Positions 54,402 through 63,986 of a DNA stretch of 64,000 nt are shown in pieces; position 1 is the first letter of the stretch; each line of letters opens with the position of its first letter. Both the position numbers and the translations under genes were made by a program. Source of the DNA: JAEUSG01 sp964590225 (lineage in GTDB: Bacteria; Fibrobacterota; OXYB2-FULL-49-7; JAEUSG01); contig CAZPWS010000008.1 in assembly GCA_964590225.1 (NCBI GenBank), forward strand, positions 1-64,000. Reading direction: 5' to 3'. Below the pieces are notes generated by a model, which saw only the letters and a list, made by a program, of their open reading frames with translations, did no database searches and was not told where the DNA came from.

Positions 54402-56020
54402 GATACACCTTTTTTTTCAAGATAATACTGATAGTTACCATCATACACCTTAATGGCACCACAGTCAACTTCAAAGACTCTTGTTGATACTTCACGCAGA
54501 AAAAAACGGTCATGGCTCACAAGTAGAAGCGTTCCTTCGTACCGTTTTAACGCATCAAGCAATATCTCCCTCGACTTGATATCAAGATGATTAGTTGGCT
54601 CATCAAGCACAAGACAATTATGTGCTTTTGACATAAGCGATGCAAGAATAACTCTTGTCTTTTCGCCACCAGAAAGAACCTTGATCTTTTTATGAACATC
54701 TTCCCCTCTAAAAAGAAAGGCGGCAAGAATATTTCTCAATACGCCATCATTCTGATCGGATAGGCAATTACGCACCTCTTCAAAAACTGTTAGCTCTGGA
54801 TTCAATGCTTCAAAACTCTGTTGACTAAAATATCCTATGGAAATACTTGGACCAATAACCGCTTTACCATTTGTGGGTGGAGTTGCTCCACATAACACTT
54901 TCAGAAATGTTGATTTTCCAGCACCATTAATGCCTACAACAGCTATTTTATCCTGCCGATGAACACTTGCCGACAAACCAGAAAAAATGAGCTTTTCGCT
55001 GCCATCGCTATTTTCCCACGATTTTGAAAGGGCTTTTATGATTATTACATCATTGCCACCTCGGGAGATTTCTGGTAAAATTATTTTTATTTCTGCATCT
55101 TCGGGGATAAGCTCAACTCTCTCAATTTTATCGAGTTTTTTGACGCGCGATTGCACCTGTGCCGCATGACTCGCTCTTGCCTTAAATCTGGCTATAAAAT
55201 CCTCTTCTTTTTTAAGCATGCTCTGTTGGCGGCTGAATTCTGCTACATTTTGCTGAATACGCAACGCCTTTTCTTGCTCGTAGAAATCATAATTACCTGA
55301 AAAAGTTGTTACAGAACCATTTGAAACCTCAATGGTCTTATTTACAATACGGTTCATAAAATCTCGATCATGCGTTGTCATTAATATGGCCCCTTTGAAC
55401 TCACGAAGCCACTCTTCGAGCCAGACAATTGTTTCCATGTCCAGATAATTGGTAGGCTCATCCATCAATATAAGATCGGGCATCTGTATTAGAACGCGCC
55501 CCAGAGCAATTCTCATTTTCCAGCCACTACTGAAATCTTCTACCTGTTTATTGTGATCCGCCGGGGAAATTCCAAGACCGGTTAAAACAGTTTCAGCATT
55601 GTTCTCAAGATCAAAACCACCAAGCCTTTCATATTCAGATTGTTCATTACCAAACTTCTCAAGAAGCTTTTCCATTTCACTATCTGAAAGTTGCGACGAA
55701 GAAAGCTTTTCTTCATAAAATTTTAATTTCGTAGCAAGGCTGCACAACTTTTCGTGGCCAGACATTACCTCTGTTAATGCGCTTCTTCCTCTCATTTCAC
55801 CAACCTGTTGTGAAAAGTAGGAAATATGGATTCCGTTCTGGATACTTACGGTTCCGCTGTCAGGACGCGTTTCACCAACTATTAACCTGAATAGAGTGGT
55901 TTTACCGGCGCCATTAGGCCCTACAAGTCCAACCTTTTCGCCTGCGTATATCTGAAAACTGACATTTGAGTACAGAGGCCTACCACCAACTAATTTTGTT
56001 ACATCTGAAATATTTATCAA
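54398..56020 (-). CDS. ABC-F family ATPase
   Basis: Cytoplasmic protein of about 540 residues with two ABC domains and no membrane segments: Walker A 'GPNGAGKTT' and 'GINGAGKST', signatures 'FSSGWKMRIALGRVL' and 'LSGGEKTRVILASLM', Walker B 'LILMDEPTNYLD' and 'CLVLDEPTNHLD', and the helical linker between the domains. ABC-F proteins act on ribosomes (translation factors or antibiotic protection). TTG at 56020 has GGAGAG 4 nt upstream and gives the usual start 'INISDV'; TTG at 56032 is an alternative. Coupling to a secreted propeller gene is odd. Confidence 0.92.
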   Translation of the reverse strand: MINISDVTKLVGGRPLYSNVSFQIYAGEKVGLVGPNGAGKTTLFRLIVGETRPDSGTVSIQNGIHISYFSQQVGEMRGRSALTEVMSGHEKLCSLATKLKFYEEKLSSSQLSDSEMEKLLEKFGNEQSEYERLGGFDLENNAETVLTGLGISPADHNKQVEDFSSGWKMRIALGRVLIQMPDLILMDEPTNYLDMETIVWLEEWLREFKGAILMTTHDRDFMNRIVNKTIEVSNGSVTTFSGNYDFYEQEKALRIQQNVAEFSRQQSMLKKEEDFIARFKARASHAAQVQSRVKKLDKIERVELIPEDAEIKIILPEISRGGNDVIIIKALSKSWENSDGSEKLIFSGLSASVHRQDKIAVVGINGAGKSTFLKVLCGATPPTNGKAVIGPSISIGYFSQQSFEALNPELTVFEEVRNCLSDQNDGVLRNILAAFLFRGEDVHKKIKVLSGGEKTRVILASLMSKAHNCLVLDEPTNHLDIKSREILLDALKRYEGTLLLVSHDRFFLREVSTRVFEVDCGAIKVYDGNYQYYLEKKGVS

Positions 56021-56107
56021 TACGCTCTCCAAGTTTTAGTTTAAAAATAGAGGAGCTGTAAGATACTTTAATAACAAGCTCCCATGCTTTGAAGTTATAT
56101 TTAGCGC

Positions 56108-57286
56108 GTGCAAAAAAACTACCGCAATCTCCTAACTCTCTCATTTAGCCACATGGTGATTGATTCCTTTTCCGGTTTTTTCCCTATTTATATTGCCGTT
56201 CAAAACATTGACATGATTAGAGCTGGAACCATAGCCACTATTTCAAGCGTAATATCCAATTTCGCACAACCCTTCTTTGGCCTTTTAGCAGATAAGGTAG
56301 GCAGAAAACGGATGATTCTCACTGCACTTTTAACTGGACCACTACTTATGACCTCAATAGGCCGAACTTCTTCACTGCCAGTACTTGCTGTTCTTGTAAT
56401 TGCCGGCCAATTGATGATCAGCCTTTTTCATCCTCCAGGAGCCGATCTGTCAACCCGTGCCGCTACGGGAGGGCGTTCTTCCCTTAGGTTTTCTATCTTT
56501 ACTACTGCCGGAAGCATTGGATTTGCAATAACAGCCCTTATGTTTCAACGGTTTACGGCTTTTTTTGGTATGAACAATGCATGGTGTCTATCTGTTATAA
56601 CTATAATACCCTCTCTTGCTATCTTTATATGGATTCCAAAAGATGAGCGAGTTGCAACAAACAGCAAAAATAGCAGCTTTATCCTTTCACTTAAAGGGCA
56701 TGAACGCTTTGTCATTATTCTATACGGAATAATGGTTATACGCGGAATGACTCAAGTTGCACTTATTTACAGCATGCCATCACTATTCAGGGATTGGGGC
56801 TTTCCCGAATCCAGTTGGTCGCTGCCGCATCTAATATTTGTTTTCTCTGGTTCCCTCTCAATGATGCTCTGTGGCTACTACCAGAGAAAGTTTGACCCTA
56901 TTTCTTTAAATCAGGCTGGATTCCTGCTGGTTATACCATTCTTTTTTTTGTTCTTACTTGCCGGCACTCTTCATTCACGGAGTGTGTTTGTACTTGTGGG
57001 AATAATAGGATTTGTAAACTCTGCGGCATTTCCTGCCAATGTTGTACTAGGTCAAAAGAGACTACCTACGCATGCAAGTACCATAAGCGGCATTTTAATG
57101 GGGGCTGGCTGGGGCTTAGCAAGCTTCGCGCCTTTAATTATCTCGTCGTTGTCAAATACAACATGGAACTATAACTTGAGCTCCAATCTTCTTCCAGGTC
57201 TATTCGTTATCGGTTTATTACCACTAATAGGCTTCGTAGCGTGTCGTAACCTACGAAAAGAAAAAAGTACAGATAAAATTTCTTAA
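56108..57286 (+). CDS. MFS transporter, fosmidomycin-resistance-like
   Basis: Membrane protein of 392 residues with about 12 helices. 'SFSHMVIDSFSGFFPIYI' at the start and 'FGLLADKVGRKRMI' in the first cytoplasmic loop match the Fsr-like branch of the major facilitator superfamily, usually drug or small-molecule exporters. The start is GTG with no Shine-Dalgarno; TATATT (56096-56101) ends 6 nt before it. It diverges from the ABC-F gene; the two could be a resistance pair (inference). The stop overlaps the next convergent gene by 4 nt. Confidence 0.88.
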   Translation: MQKNYRNLLTLSFSHMVIDSFSGFFPIYIAVQNIDMIRAGTIATISSVISNFAQPFFGLLADKVGRKRMILTALLTGPLLMTSIGRTSSLPVLAVLVIAGQLMISLFHPPGADLSTRAATGGRSSLRFSIFTTAGSIGFAITALMFQRFTAFFGMNNAWCLSVITIIPSLAIFIWIPKDERVATNSKNSSFILSLKGHERFVIILYGIMVIRGMTQVALIYSMPSLFRDWGFPESSWSLPHLIFVFSGSLSMMLCGYYQRKFDPISLNQAGFLLVIPFFFLFLLAGTLHSRSVFVLVGIIGFVNSAAFPANVVLGQKRLPTHASTISGILMGAGWGLASFAPLIISSLSNTTWNYNLSSNLLPGLFVIGLLPLIGFVACRNLRKEKSTDKIS

Positions 57287-57861
57287 CGGGTTTTAAATCT
57301 TTTGTATAACGGATTTAGAGATGTTTTTTTAGGCTGGCCTGAATCGAAACCTACACGCGGCTTGCCGCTTCCCCTTCCCCCAATAGGCCGCTTAAACCCT
57401 TTTGGCTTTTGTGGTTTTGGCGGCTGCGCAAGAAGACGGTCGGGCTCTTCCATGAATATAAACGAAGGATATTTTGCCGCAAGTGCCGTTCTATTTTTTG
57501 TTTTCGCAAGCAGGAAAGGTCTATTATCCGGCAGATAGACAATCTTTTCGAAATCATCACCAACAAATTTTTCCATGGCCGACAAAATTGCGTTAAATTC
57601 AGCCACTCTCGCTCTTTCCTCCCGCATCTTTTCGGGATCAACTTTTCTGTGTGGAACAACCTTGTACAAAATTTTATCGTTAAGTTCTCGCCTGCTCCAG
57701 ATAAAACATTCCCAGAAATCGCCAGCAACTATCTCTCTTTTAGCATTATTATGGGCGAGAAAATGTTGATCCTTTGGGCAGCGATCACTCTTTTTTATAA
57801 ACGAGAAAAAATGCTTTTCATCCCACTTGTTTGGAATGAGCTTTAGAATGATGTTTGCCAC
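57283..57861 (-). CDS. Unknown protein with basic disordered tail
   Basis: Protein of 192 residues with no signal or membrane segment. About 1-145 seems folded ('GDFWECFIWSRRELNDKILY' is a notable patch) and the last 50 residues are a proline, glycine and arginine/lysine-rich tail ('PKPQKPKGFKRPIGGRG'), suggesting nucleic-acid or ribosome contact. I recognise no family. It is a single minus-strand gene between two plus-strand genes and is convergent with the MFS gene. Confidence 0.65.
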   Translation of the reverse strand: MANIILKLIPNKWDEKHFFSFIKKSDRCPKDQHFLAHNNAKREIVAGDFWECFIWSRRELNDKILYKVVPHRKVDPEKMREERARVAEFNAILSAMEKFVGDDFEKIVYLPDNRPFLLAKTKNRTALAAKYPSFIFMEEPDRLLAQPPKPQKPKGFKRPIGGRGSGKPRVGFDSGQPKKTSLNPLYKRFKTR

Positions 57862-57989
57862 AAATCCCCCCTAACAAGTCATGACAGTTTCTAATTATGC
57901 CACGCAATATGTATTTTATAGCGAGACAAAACGCAATATACTCAATTGGCTGAAATAATGCCAAAGTTTTTGGGGGGGAGGAAAAGTTC

Positions 57990-60491
57990 ATGCCCAATAA
58001 ACAGGTTAAGAAGTACGAAGACAAACCTGCCAAAGCCGATAAACAAAATAGGGAACCATCTTTCTTTATAGATTCAACGGATTGCGACAACTTTGTTGAG
58101 GATGGTGAGTTTACAGTCTCATATCCAGCTACACAACAACAATGCCAGTGGCTATACCCACTAAACAACGGTCTAACAGAAAAGGCCACCTCCTTTTTGT
58201 CAATGTGGAATGGTTGTGCAGAAGGTTTTTCAGCTTTGGGTTCGATAGCGTCTGGAGCCATCACAAAACATGTCAACAGTGGGTATAAACCTCTTTTTTT
58301 AGGCTCGGAAGAAAAAAGGACTATCTATTTAAGAGAGACTCTTCCTGCCTCAAAAGTAAATTATTGGAATATTGCGTCTATAATTTCACCTGATAGATCT
58401 GCTAAAGATTGCTCTTGCCGCTGCACCCCTTACTCTTTCGAAAGCAGCTCTGAAAGAGAAAACATATTCACGAAAGTATCTGTTTTGTGTCCGGAGGGTT
58501 CCGAGTTTGAAATATGGGAAATTGAGCTTAATAACAAATCCACAAAAAAACGAACTCTTGATCTTTTTACACATATCAATTGGAATCCACAAAAAGAAAC
58601 AGCTCTTCCCTATCCAACCGAAGCGCTCGAAAAAACCATTCACCATAAAAACGGCTGCATAACAAACAGCTCTTTTGTGGCGAAAAACAGGATTACTGCC
58701 TGGTTAATAGCAGGAAACGAACCAGAAGGATTTGAAATATCTGAAATCCGATGGCAGGGTACTGCCTTTCCGCTGTCCACACCTGAATCCGTTATCACAG
58801 GAAAACTATCGTCAAAGCAGATCATTGAACCCAAAAGCAGCCATTGCGCCGCTTTGCATTTTCGTATCACGCTTCCAGCTTCAGGAGCTTGGAGAACATA
58901 TATTGCAGTTGGGGCAATCTTTGGTACCATAGACGAAGCCTGCTCTGTTGCAGAACGGGTTAAAAAGAATAATCTTTCACAAAAGGGCTTCCAAGCTTTA
59001 CTCCGGCAAAAACAGAATGACTGGCGCAAATTATCCAGCTCACTTTTACTAAAATCCCCATCTGATGATTTTAACAGACACTTCAATGTGTGGACAAAAC
59101 AACAACTTATAACAGCAACTCTTTTCGGTGATGGTAACAAACATATCGAATTCCGCGATAGAATGCGCTTAATAGAAGCTCTTGTTCCCGTTTCTACCGC
59201 TGCTGCTAAAAGACTACTCCTCGACTCAATCCGTTTTCAGATGAAAGATGGGCGAATTGTTAATAGCATACCACTGCATAATGGCTATATGCCAGAAAAC
59301 GACGAAGCCGCACTCGACAATGGAATCTGGATGTGCAACGCCGCATTACGCTTCATCACAGAAACCGGCGACCTTGACTTCCTCGAAACACAGGTACCCT
59401 TCTACGATCCAAGAATAAAAGAATTCGAGACAATACGGAACGGAAAAGTTTACGACCACCTTATGGCAAGTCTTCGCTGTATGTTTGACTTTAGGGGTAA
59501 ACTCGGATTCTGCAAAAACGGCTGCCACGATCCCGTCCGCGCATTGACACAAAGCACTAAACAAGGAAGCGTCAGTGTGGCCCTTACCGCTTCTCTTTTG
59601 CATACAGCTAAACTGATGTTAGAAATAGCAAAGCGAAAAGGACAGAAACGGGATATTGGATATATTAACTCCCTTTGCGCTAACATACAGAGTAACCTCG
59701 ACAACTACGGCTGGAACGGATCCCACTACAACTACTCCTACGACGATGCAGGTAAAGTTGTTGGCGGAACAAACGACCAGTATGGTCGCATATTTCTTTT
59801 GGCGCAGGTATGGGCATTACTTTCCGGTGCCGCCGACGCAGCTGGAAAGGGTGAAGAGGTACTCAAAGCTATTGAGCAACTCGATACTGTTCATGGTATT
59901 AAAACACTATCACCACCATATCCCGAAGGTTTCAGCGAAAAAGGGGGCATAAGCACCTTACCAGTAGGCTATTTTGAAAATGGAGGTATAGAACTATACT
60001 GTCAGGGTTTAACCGCCTATGTATATGCAAATAGAGGAATGGGGAACAGAGCATGGGAAACAATAAAAAAATTCCTTCCATCTATAAATCAATCCGAACT
60101 GCCAATACAGTTGCCCGAATTTAAAATTGGTCCCGATGATATTCATGCTGCAGGTACGCCTATGTACAATAACTTTAACAGTGGCATAGCCGCCTTCCGG
60201 CTTGCTATGGAAAGAATTGCAGGTGTTCTGCCGTCATTGCAAGGGCTTATTTTATCTCCATCAATCCCGTCCGACTGGAAAGAATTCGAAGTTAAAAAGA
60301 AATGGCGAGGAATCACCTTTTCAGTAAAATATCATAATCCTGATGCTTTAGAGAGTGGCATTAAAAAGGCAACAGCCAACGGAAAAGAGCTCGGGCGCGA
60401 CAGTTCCGGCCATTTCATCATTACCTATGATACCTTCAAGGAATACGCTAAATCCGATAAACAGGTCTGCATTGACGCATTGATTGGATAA
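57990..60491 (+). CDS. GH94-like glycoside phosphorylase
   Basis: Cytoplasmic phosphorylase-type enzyme of 833 residues, the usual length of GH94 (cellobiose, chitobiose or cellodextrin phosphorylases). A beta-sandwich N-terminal domain is followed by an alpha/alpha barrel (about 350-740) and a C-terminal beta domain ending with the 'ILSPSIPSDWKEFEVKKKWR' strand common in this family. The catalytic acid lies in 'KNGCHDPVRAL' (Asp514) where well-known members have a DWND-type motif, so the sugar specificity may differ. GGGGGGAGG precedes the ATG. It would make sugar 1-phosphate from disaccharides for the HAD mutase or ROK kinase route (inference). Confidence 0.82.
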   Translation: MPNKQVKKYEDKPAKADKQNREPSFFIDSTDCDNFVEDGEFTVSYPATQQQCQWLYPLNNGLTEKATSFLSMWNGCAEGFSALGSIASGAITKHVNSGYKPLFLGSEEKRTIYLRETLPASKVNYWNIASIISPDRSAKDCSCRCTPYSFESSSERENIFTKVSVLCPEGSEFEIWEIELNNKSTKKRTLDLFTHINWNPQKETALPYPTEALEKTIHHKNGCITNSSFVAKNRITAWLIAGNEPEGFEISEIRWQGTAFPLSTPESVITGKLSSKQIIEPKSSHCAALHFRITLPASGAWRTYIAVGAIFGTIDEACSVAERVKKNNLSQKGFQALLRQKQNDWRKLSSSLLLKSPSDDFNRHFNVWTKQQLITATLFGDGNKHIEFRDRMRLIEALVPVSTAAAKRLLLDSIRFQMKDGRIVNSIPLHNGYMPENDEAALDNGIWMCNAALRFITETGDLDFLETQVPFYDPRIKEFETIRNGKVYDHLMASLRCMFDFRGKLGFCKNGCHDPVRALTQSTKQGSVSVALTASLLHTAKLMLEIAKRKGQKRDIGYINSLCANIQSNLDNYGWNGSHYNYSYDDAGKVVGGTNDQYGRIFLLAQVWALLSGAADAAGKGEEVLKAIEQLDTVHGIKTLSPPYPEGFSEKGGISTLPVGYFENGGIELYCQGLTAYVYANRGMGNRAWETIKKFLPSINQSELPIQLPEFKIGPDDIHAAGTPMYNNFNSGIAAFRLAMERIAGVLPSLQGLILSPSIPSDWKEFEVKKKWRGITFSVKYHNPDALESGIKKATANGKELGRDSSGHFIITYDTFKEYAKSDKQVCIDALIG

Positions 60492-60498
60492 CAAACAA

Positions 60499-60545
60499 CC
60501 CCTTAAGCCTTGTTTTTACAGTGACTTAAGGGGTCTTTATTTTAG
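60499..60545 (+). terminator. Rho-independent terminator after the GH94-like gene
   Basis: A perfect 10-bp stem, ACCCCTTAAG (60499-60508) with CTTAAGGGGT (60526-60535), encloses a 17-nt loop and is followed by the T-rich CTTTATTTTA. It starts 8 nt after the phosphorylase stop and lies before the opposite-strand tRNA-Asn. Confidence 0.75.
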
Positions 60546-60546
60546 C

Positions 60547-60618
60547 TGCCCGAGCAGGGCTCGAACCTGCGACAGCCTGGTTAACAGCCAAGTGCTCTAC
60601 CAACTGAGCTATCGGGCA
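60547..60618 (-). tRNA. tRNA-Asn (anticodon GTT)
   Basis: A complete cloverleaf on the minus strand: acceptor TGCCCGA/TCGGGCA, D stem GCTC/GAGC, anticodon stem CTTGG/CCAGG with loop CTGTTAA (anticodon GTT), T stem GCAGG/CCTGC with TTCGAGC loop. Discriminator is G and CCA is not encoded. The cognate synthetase AsnS is encoded at 29.6-31.0 kb. Confidence 0.97.
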
Positions 60619-60711
60619 GAGAATATCACATCATTTAATGGACGCGCAATAAAATAGATTTATGGAATAAACAGCGCAAGATATATAACAACGCGAATCT
60701 GATATAAACAC

Positions 60712-61578
60712 TTAATGCACAGAAAAACGGCTTAAATCAAAATCGACACCTGTTTTTGCCTTTAAGCTTTCAGAAAAACTTTTTTCGGAAATGGAATCAG
60801 GAGCAATCACGAAGAATTTCTTAGGTAGCCACCTTGAATCGTTTGGGATTCCATATAAATTTACAGCACGCGAAGAGAGGTTGTTCCCGTCATAAGAAGT
60901 AAACGAAAACCCTGTCCGCGTTTTATAAACATACTGATACCCTTCTTCTCCCGGAAGAGTGCTTCGTGGCCCGTGTAATCGGGCATACCCTATAATAATG
61001 TCAAACGACTCATGTCGCCTGAAAAGTGTTTTACCTGTTCCCCTTCTCTCTTCGTCAGTTAAGCTCTCAATGGAATCACCAACTATCCCAGGCGCCTTAT
61101 TGTAATAAAGCTCTCCCAACATCAATATTGGAATACCTTCCTTTACCAACGCTCTTATTGCATCGGGAGCCACTGGTGATAGGGAATAAACCGCAAACCC
61201 ACTTTTTTCGAAATATTTGAAGTAGTATTTGAGATTAATTTCTGGCGTATCAAACTTTGTGTTCTTCGTACCAAGTTCAACTTTGCGAGGATCGAATTGA
61301 ATGTCCGCTTCAATTTTATAATAGTGTAGCAGAGCAGATATAATACTACTCTGCAATAAAAAAAAATCACTTTCAGGAATTCTTAAATAATTTACACTTC
61401 TAAACTTATCCACAACATCCTGCTCTATAGCCGTCGATAGATCAAGTCCCTGAATGGTAAAAGAGAAACGCGCAGCGGATTGAACACGGTCAGCGTGAAG
61501 ATCAGGATTTACAAACACACCGCTGCAGCCAATATGCAGAACGACGAAAATTAATAATAAGTTTAATTGTATTCCCAA
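60712..61578 (-). CDS. Lipoprotein, possible papain-fold (C39-like) protein
   Basis: Predicted lipoprotein of 288 residues starting with TTG: lipobox 'LHIGC' with Cys18. The central part (about 140-240) has 'ALVKEGIPILMLGELYY' followed by 'RRHESFDIIIGYARL', which recalls the His-containing half of C39-like cysteine peptidase folds, but no convincing catalytic Cys is seen, so activity is doubtful. It overlaps the pilin-like gene by 16 nt and is the last gene of the minus-strand run from the metallophosphoesterase. Confidence 0.6.
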   Translation of the reverse strand: MGIQLNLLLIFVVLHIGCSGVFVNPDLHADRVQSAARFSFTIQGLDLSTAIEQDVVDKFRSVNYLRIPESDFFLLQSSIISALLHYYKIEADIQFDPRKVELGTKNTKFDTPEINLKYYFKYFEKSGFAVYSLSPVAPDAIRALVKEGIPILMLGELYYNKAPGIVGDSIESLTDEERRGTGKTLFRRHESFDIIIGYARLHGPRSTLPGEEGYQYVYKTRTGFSFTSYDGNNLSSRAVNLYGIPNDSRWLPKKFFVIAPDSISEKSFSESLKAKTGVDFDLSRFSVH

Positions 61579-61970
61579 TTGAGCGTTCGTGGTTTTATAA
61601 TGCCATCAACTTTTTCCAGCCTGTATTTGCAGGATATGACTACCTTTACGCTATTCGCAGCACCTGTCGATTTTGCAACGGAGGTACTGTCATTGATTCT
61701 GCCAATCTCAACCGAATAATAGCCACCGCCATCCTTTGGGTATTTTGTGTTAACAAAGCCCTCTTTCCAATCGGGCATTTCAGATATTTTATTTAGTGCA
61801 AGCATCATACCATATTCGGCCACTTCCTGGGCAAGTTTTTTGTCAATATTGCGCCGCGCAATCTGACCACGGACAAACTGACTTATAACAACAGCAAGTA
61901 CGGCCATGGTAATAACAGCAACAACCACAACAACTGCTGACTGAACAGCTCCCCTATTGTTTTTTAGCAT
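61563..61970 (-). CDS. Pilin-like or PilX-like single-helix protein
   Basis: Protein of about 135 residues. A short basic leader 'MLKNNRG' is followed by a 21-residue hydrophobic helix ('AVVVVVAVITMAVLAVVIS'), then a soluble domain that begins with a helix, the layout of minor pilins or PilX-like proteins, although the canonical FTLIE motif is absent. The frame is open to a TTG at 62009; ATG 61970 gives the best leader. It overlaps the lipoprotein gene by 16 nt. No type IV pilus machinery is present in the window. Confidence 0.6.
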   Translation of the reverse strand: MLKNNRGAVQSAVVVVVAVITMAVLAVVISQFVRGQIARRNIDKKLAQEVAEYGMMLALNKISEMPDWKEGFVNTKYPKDGGGYYSVEIGRINDSTSVAKSTGAANSVKVVISCKYRLEKVDGIIKPRTLNWEYN

Positions 61971-62020
61971 ACTAAAACCAACATACATTATGCGATCGGC
62001 AATAGGCAATTCTTAGCATT

Positions 62021-63916
62021 TTACATTTTTCTGAATGTGGCAAATTTTCTTGAATTTTCCCACACACCCTCAATACTCCTCAGTGCATACACTATCTTTT
62101 CCTCACCTATTGCACCAATATCATTTACCATAAGATTGAATCCAAAATCTTCCCAACTGCCATTCTGATACGCATTAAGCTTTTCATGCGGAATGGCAAT
62201 TTCCACAGAATATCCCTTCTTAATTCTAGTTACTGCACAGATTACTCCATCAGGAAGAGGCTTTTGTGTATGAAATGCGCCATCAACCTCTCCCGGCGAT
62301 ACAAGGATATCAATTTTTTGACTTCTATAATCTCCTTTTAGCACTCTCTCTATTCCGGGACGAGGGTCTATATAAAACTGAATTCCGTCCTGCTTATATA
62401 CAGGTACACTATCTATACCGCCAACAATCTTTTCATCTCGAACGATTGCGCAAAAATAGAGATATGAATTATCGTATCGAAAATCAAATTCCGCCTTGGG
62501 CTCCTTTCTAACAGCATCCCTGCTGTCACCAGCAGGACTAACCTTTATGTCAATCGTATTTGACAACTTACCCCACTTCAATAGCCTACCACCAGTAACG
62601 GCTGCTTTGGAAGTTTTTACTACTTCGTAAGGTCTATAAATATTTACCGCGGTTTTATTGCTAATTGTTTTCGATTTTTCTCCATCTACCTTGTATGTGG
62701 CAAAACAGTCTATATAATACCAGCTATCCCACTGACCTTTTCTTGATTCTTTTGGAAAACTGATTGAAAGAGCAACGCCAACACTGCAAAGAGGGGGGAT
62801 TTGCAACGAAAAACTCTTCGGCGCAACGGCAGTTCCGTAGCTACTCTCAGTAACAAACCCTTGAACCGAAATTGGTACAGCCATATTATTGCTTATATGG
62901 ATGACAGTATCCATTCGACTCTCTTTTCGTTCTATTATCGCATTTATATTTTGAATGGAAAACAGCTCTCGACCTCTGCCGCCCTTTCTGGTAAAGAAAA
63001 TTTCCGGACTTCCGTCCACCATACCATCTAAAAGAATATTAGAGTATTCCGGTTCTTTTCCGCTAATATTAACAAGAAGAAAATGGTCGAATTCTCCAAA
63101 CTCCGCTCCGCGCAACGCACTTCCGCCACCAGTAGTCGCAAGAACAAAACGGCATAGGCCATTAACTGTATCACACCGATACAGATGCTCATGGCCGGCA
63201 AATATAGTGTGTTTTCTTGCGGCAAGCATAATGTCAAGCTCTTTCCAGCCGTTAGCGCCATTTTTCGGGTGATCGCTATGGGCATTTTTATGTAAACCCA
63301 CACTATCAAAAATTGAGCTGTAGCCCCAAATAGGCCTATGCATAAAAACAAATGTCCAGCTAACACTCTCATGTTCCCTTAATGTAGCCTTGATATAGTC
63401 AAGCTGTTCTCTACTTCCAATGCCGCCGTAAAAAGGGTCTTCTGTATTTAAACAAAGAAACAGGATATTTCTATACACAAAATGATAATAAGCCATTCCA
63501 TATCGTCTATTCCAGATCTTTTTTTGCAGTTCGCTTGACTGATCATGATTGCCGGGCAGATAAAAAAATGGGGGGCGCAATCCACTTATAATGCTATCGA
63601 ATTCATCAAACTCCCGCTCAAGAGTAGTTGAGTCCTCCTTATGCCCCTCTGCCAAATCACCGACACACATAACAAAATGGGGATTAAGAAAATTGAGCTT
63701 TTTTACAGCCTTCTCAAAAATGCCCTTTCGCATACCGCCATTTCTATCTGCAACTACTGCAAAAATTAGCGGATTAGAGGCTGAATCGGTATTGAGATGA
63801 GACCATGGCGATGGCCTTCCGGTTTGCTTGATAACAATGAATGGTTGTGCAATGGATCCAAATGGCATAGCGAGGATGCAGACCAAGAAAAACGAAAACA
63901 GCTGGATATTTTTCAT
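62021..63916 (-). CDS. Secreted metallophosphoesterase with CBM9-like C-terminal domain
   Basis: Exported protein of 631 residues with a signal peptide (about 1-23). The calcineurin-like core (about 40-270) shows 'VADRNGG' (first metal site, Asn where His is usual), 'CVGDLAEG', 'PGNHDQ', 'FMHRPIWG' and 'AGHEHLY'. A middle beta region is followed by a CBM9/DOMON-like domain (about 490-625; 'EFDFRYDNSYLYFCAIVRDE'), which often binds carbohydrate. The frame is open to 63943 but AAAGGTG is correctly placed before the ATG at 63916. Substrate unknown; an extracellular phosphoester or glycan is likely. Confidence 0.85.
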   Translation of the reverse strand: MKNIQLFSFFLVCILAMPFGSIAQPFIVIKQTGRPSPWSHLNTDSASNPLIFAVVADRNGGMRKGIFEKAVKKLNFLNPHFVMCVGDLAEGHKEDSTTLEREFDEFDSIISGLRPPFFYLPGNHDQSSELQKKIWNRRYGMAYYHFVYRNILFLCLNTEDPFYGGIGSREQLDYIKATLREHESVSWTFVFMHRPIWGYSSIFDSVGLHKNAHSDHPKNGANGWKELDIMLAARKHTIFAGHEHLYRCDTVNGLCRFVLATTGGGSALRGAEFGEFDHFLLVNISGKEPEYSNILLDGMVDGSPEIFFTRKGGRGRELFSIQNINAIIERKESRMDTVIHISNNMAVPISVQGFVTESSYGTAVAPKSFSLQIPPLCSVGVALSISFPKESRKGQWDSWYYIDCFATYKVDGEKSKTISNKTAVNIYRPYEVVKTSKAAVTGGRLLKWGKLSNTIDIKVSPAGDSRDAVRKEPKAEFDFRYDNSYLYFCAIVRDEKIVGGIDSVPVYKQDGIQFYIDPRPGIERVLKGDYRSQKIDILVSPGEVDGAFHTQKPLPDGVICAVTRIKKGYSVEIAIPHEKLNAYQNGSWEDFGFNLMVNDIGAIGEEKIVYALRSIEGVWENSRKFATFRKM

Positions 63917-63986
63917 AAATATTACACCTTTCATAACAATCATGTTTTATTTTGTTTTTTGTAACATAATATTCTGGAGTACAAAG

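Noticed and set aside
60712..61578. Active C39 peptidase
   Set aside because: A His-containing segment fits loosely but I could not find a convincing catalytic Cys in the N-terminal half beyond the lipidated Cys18.
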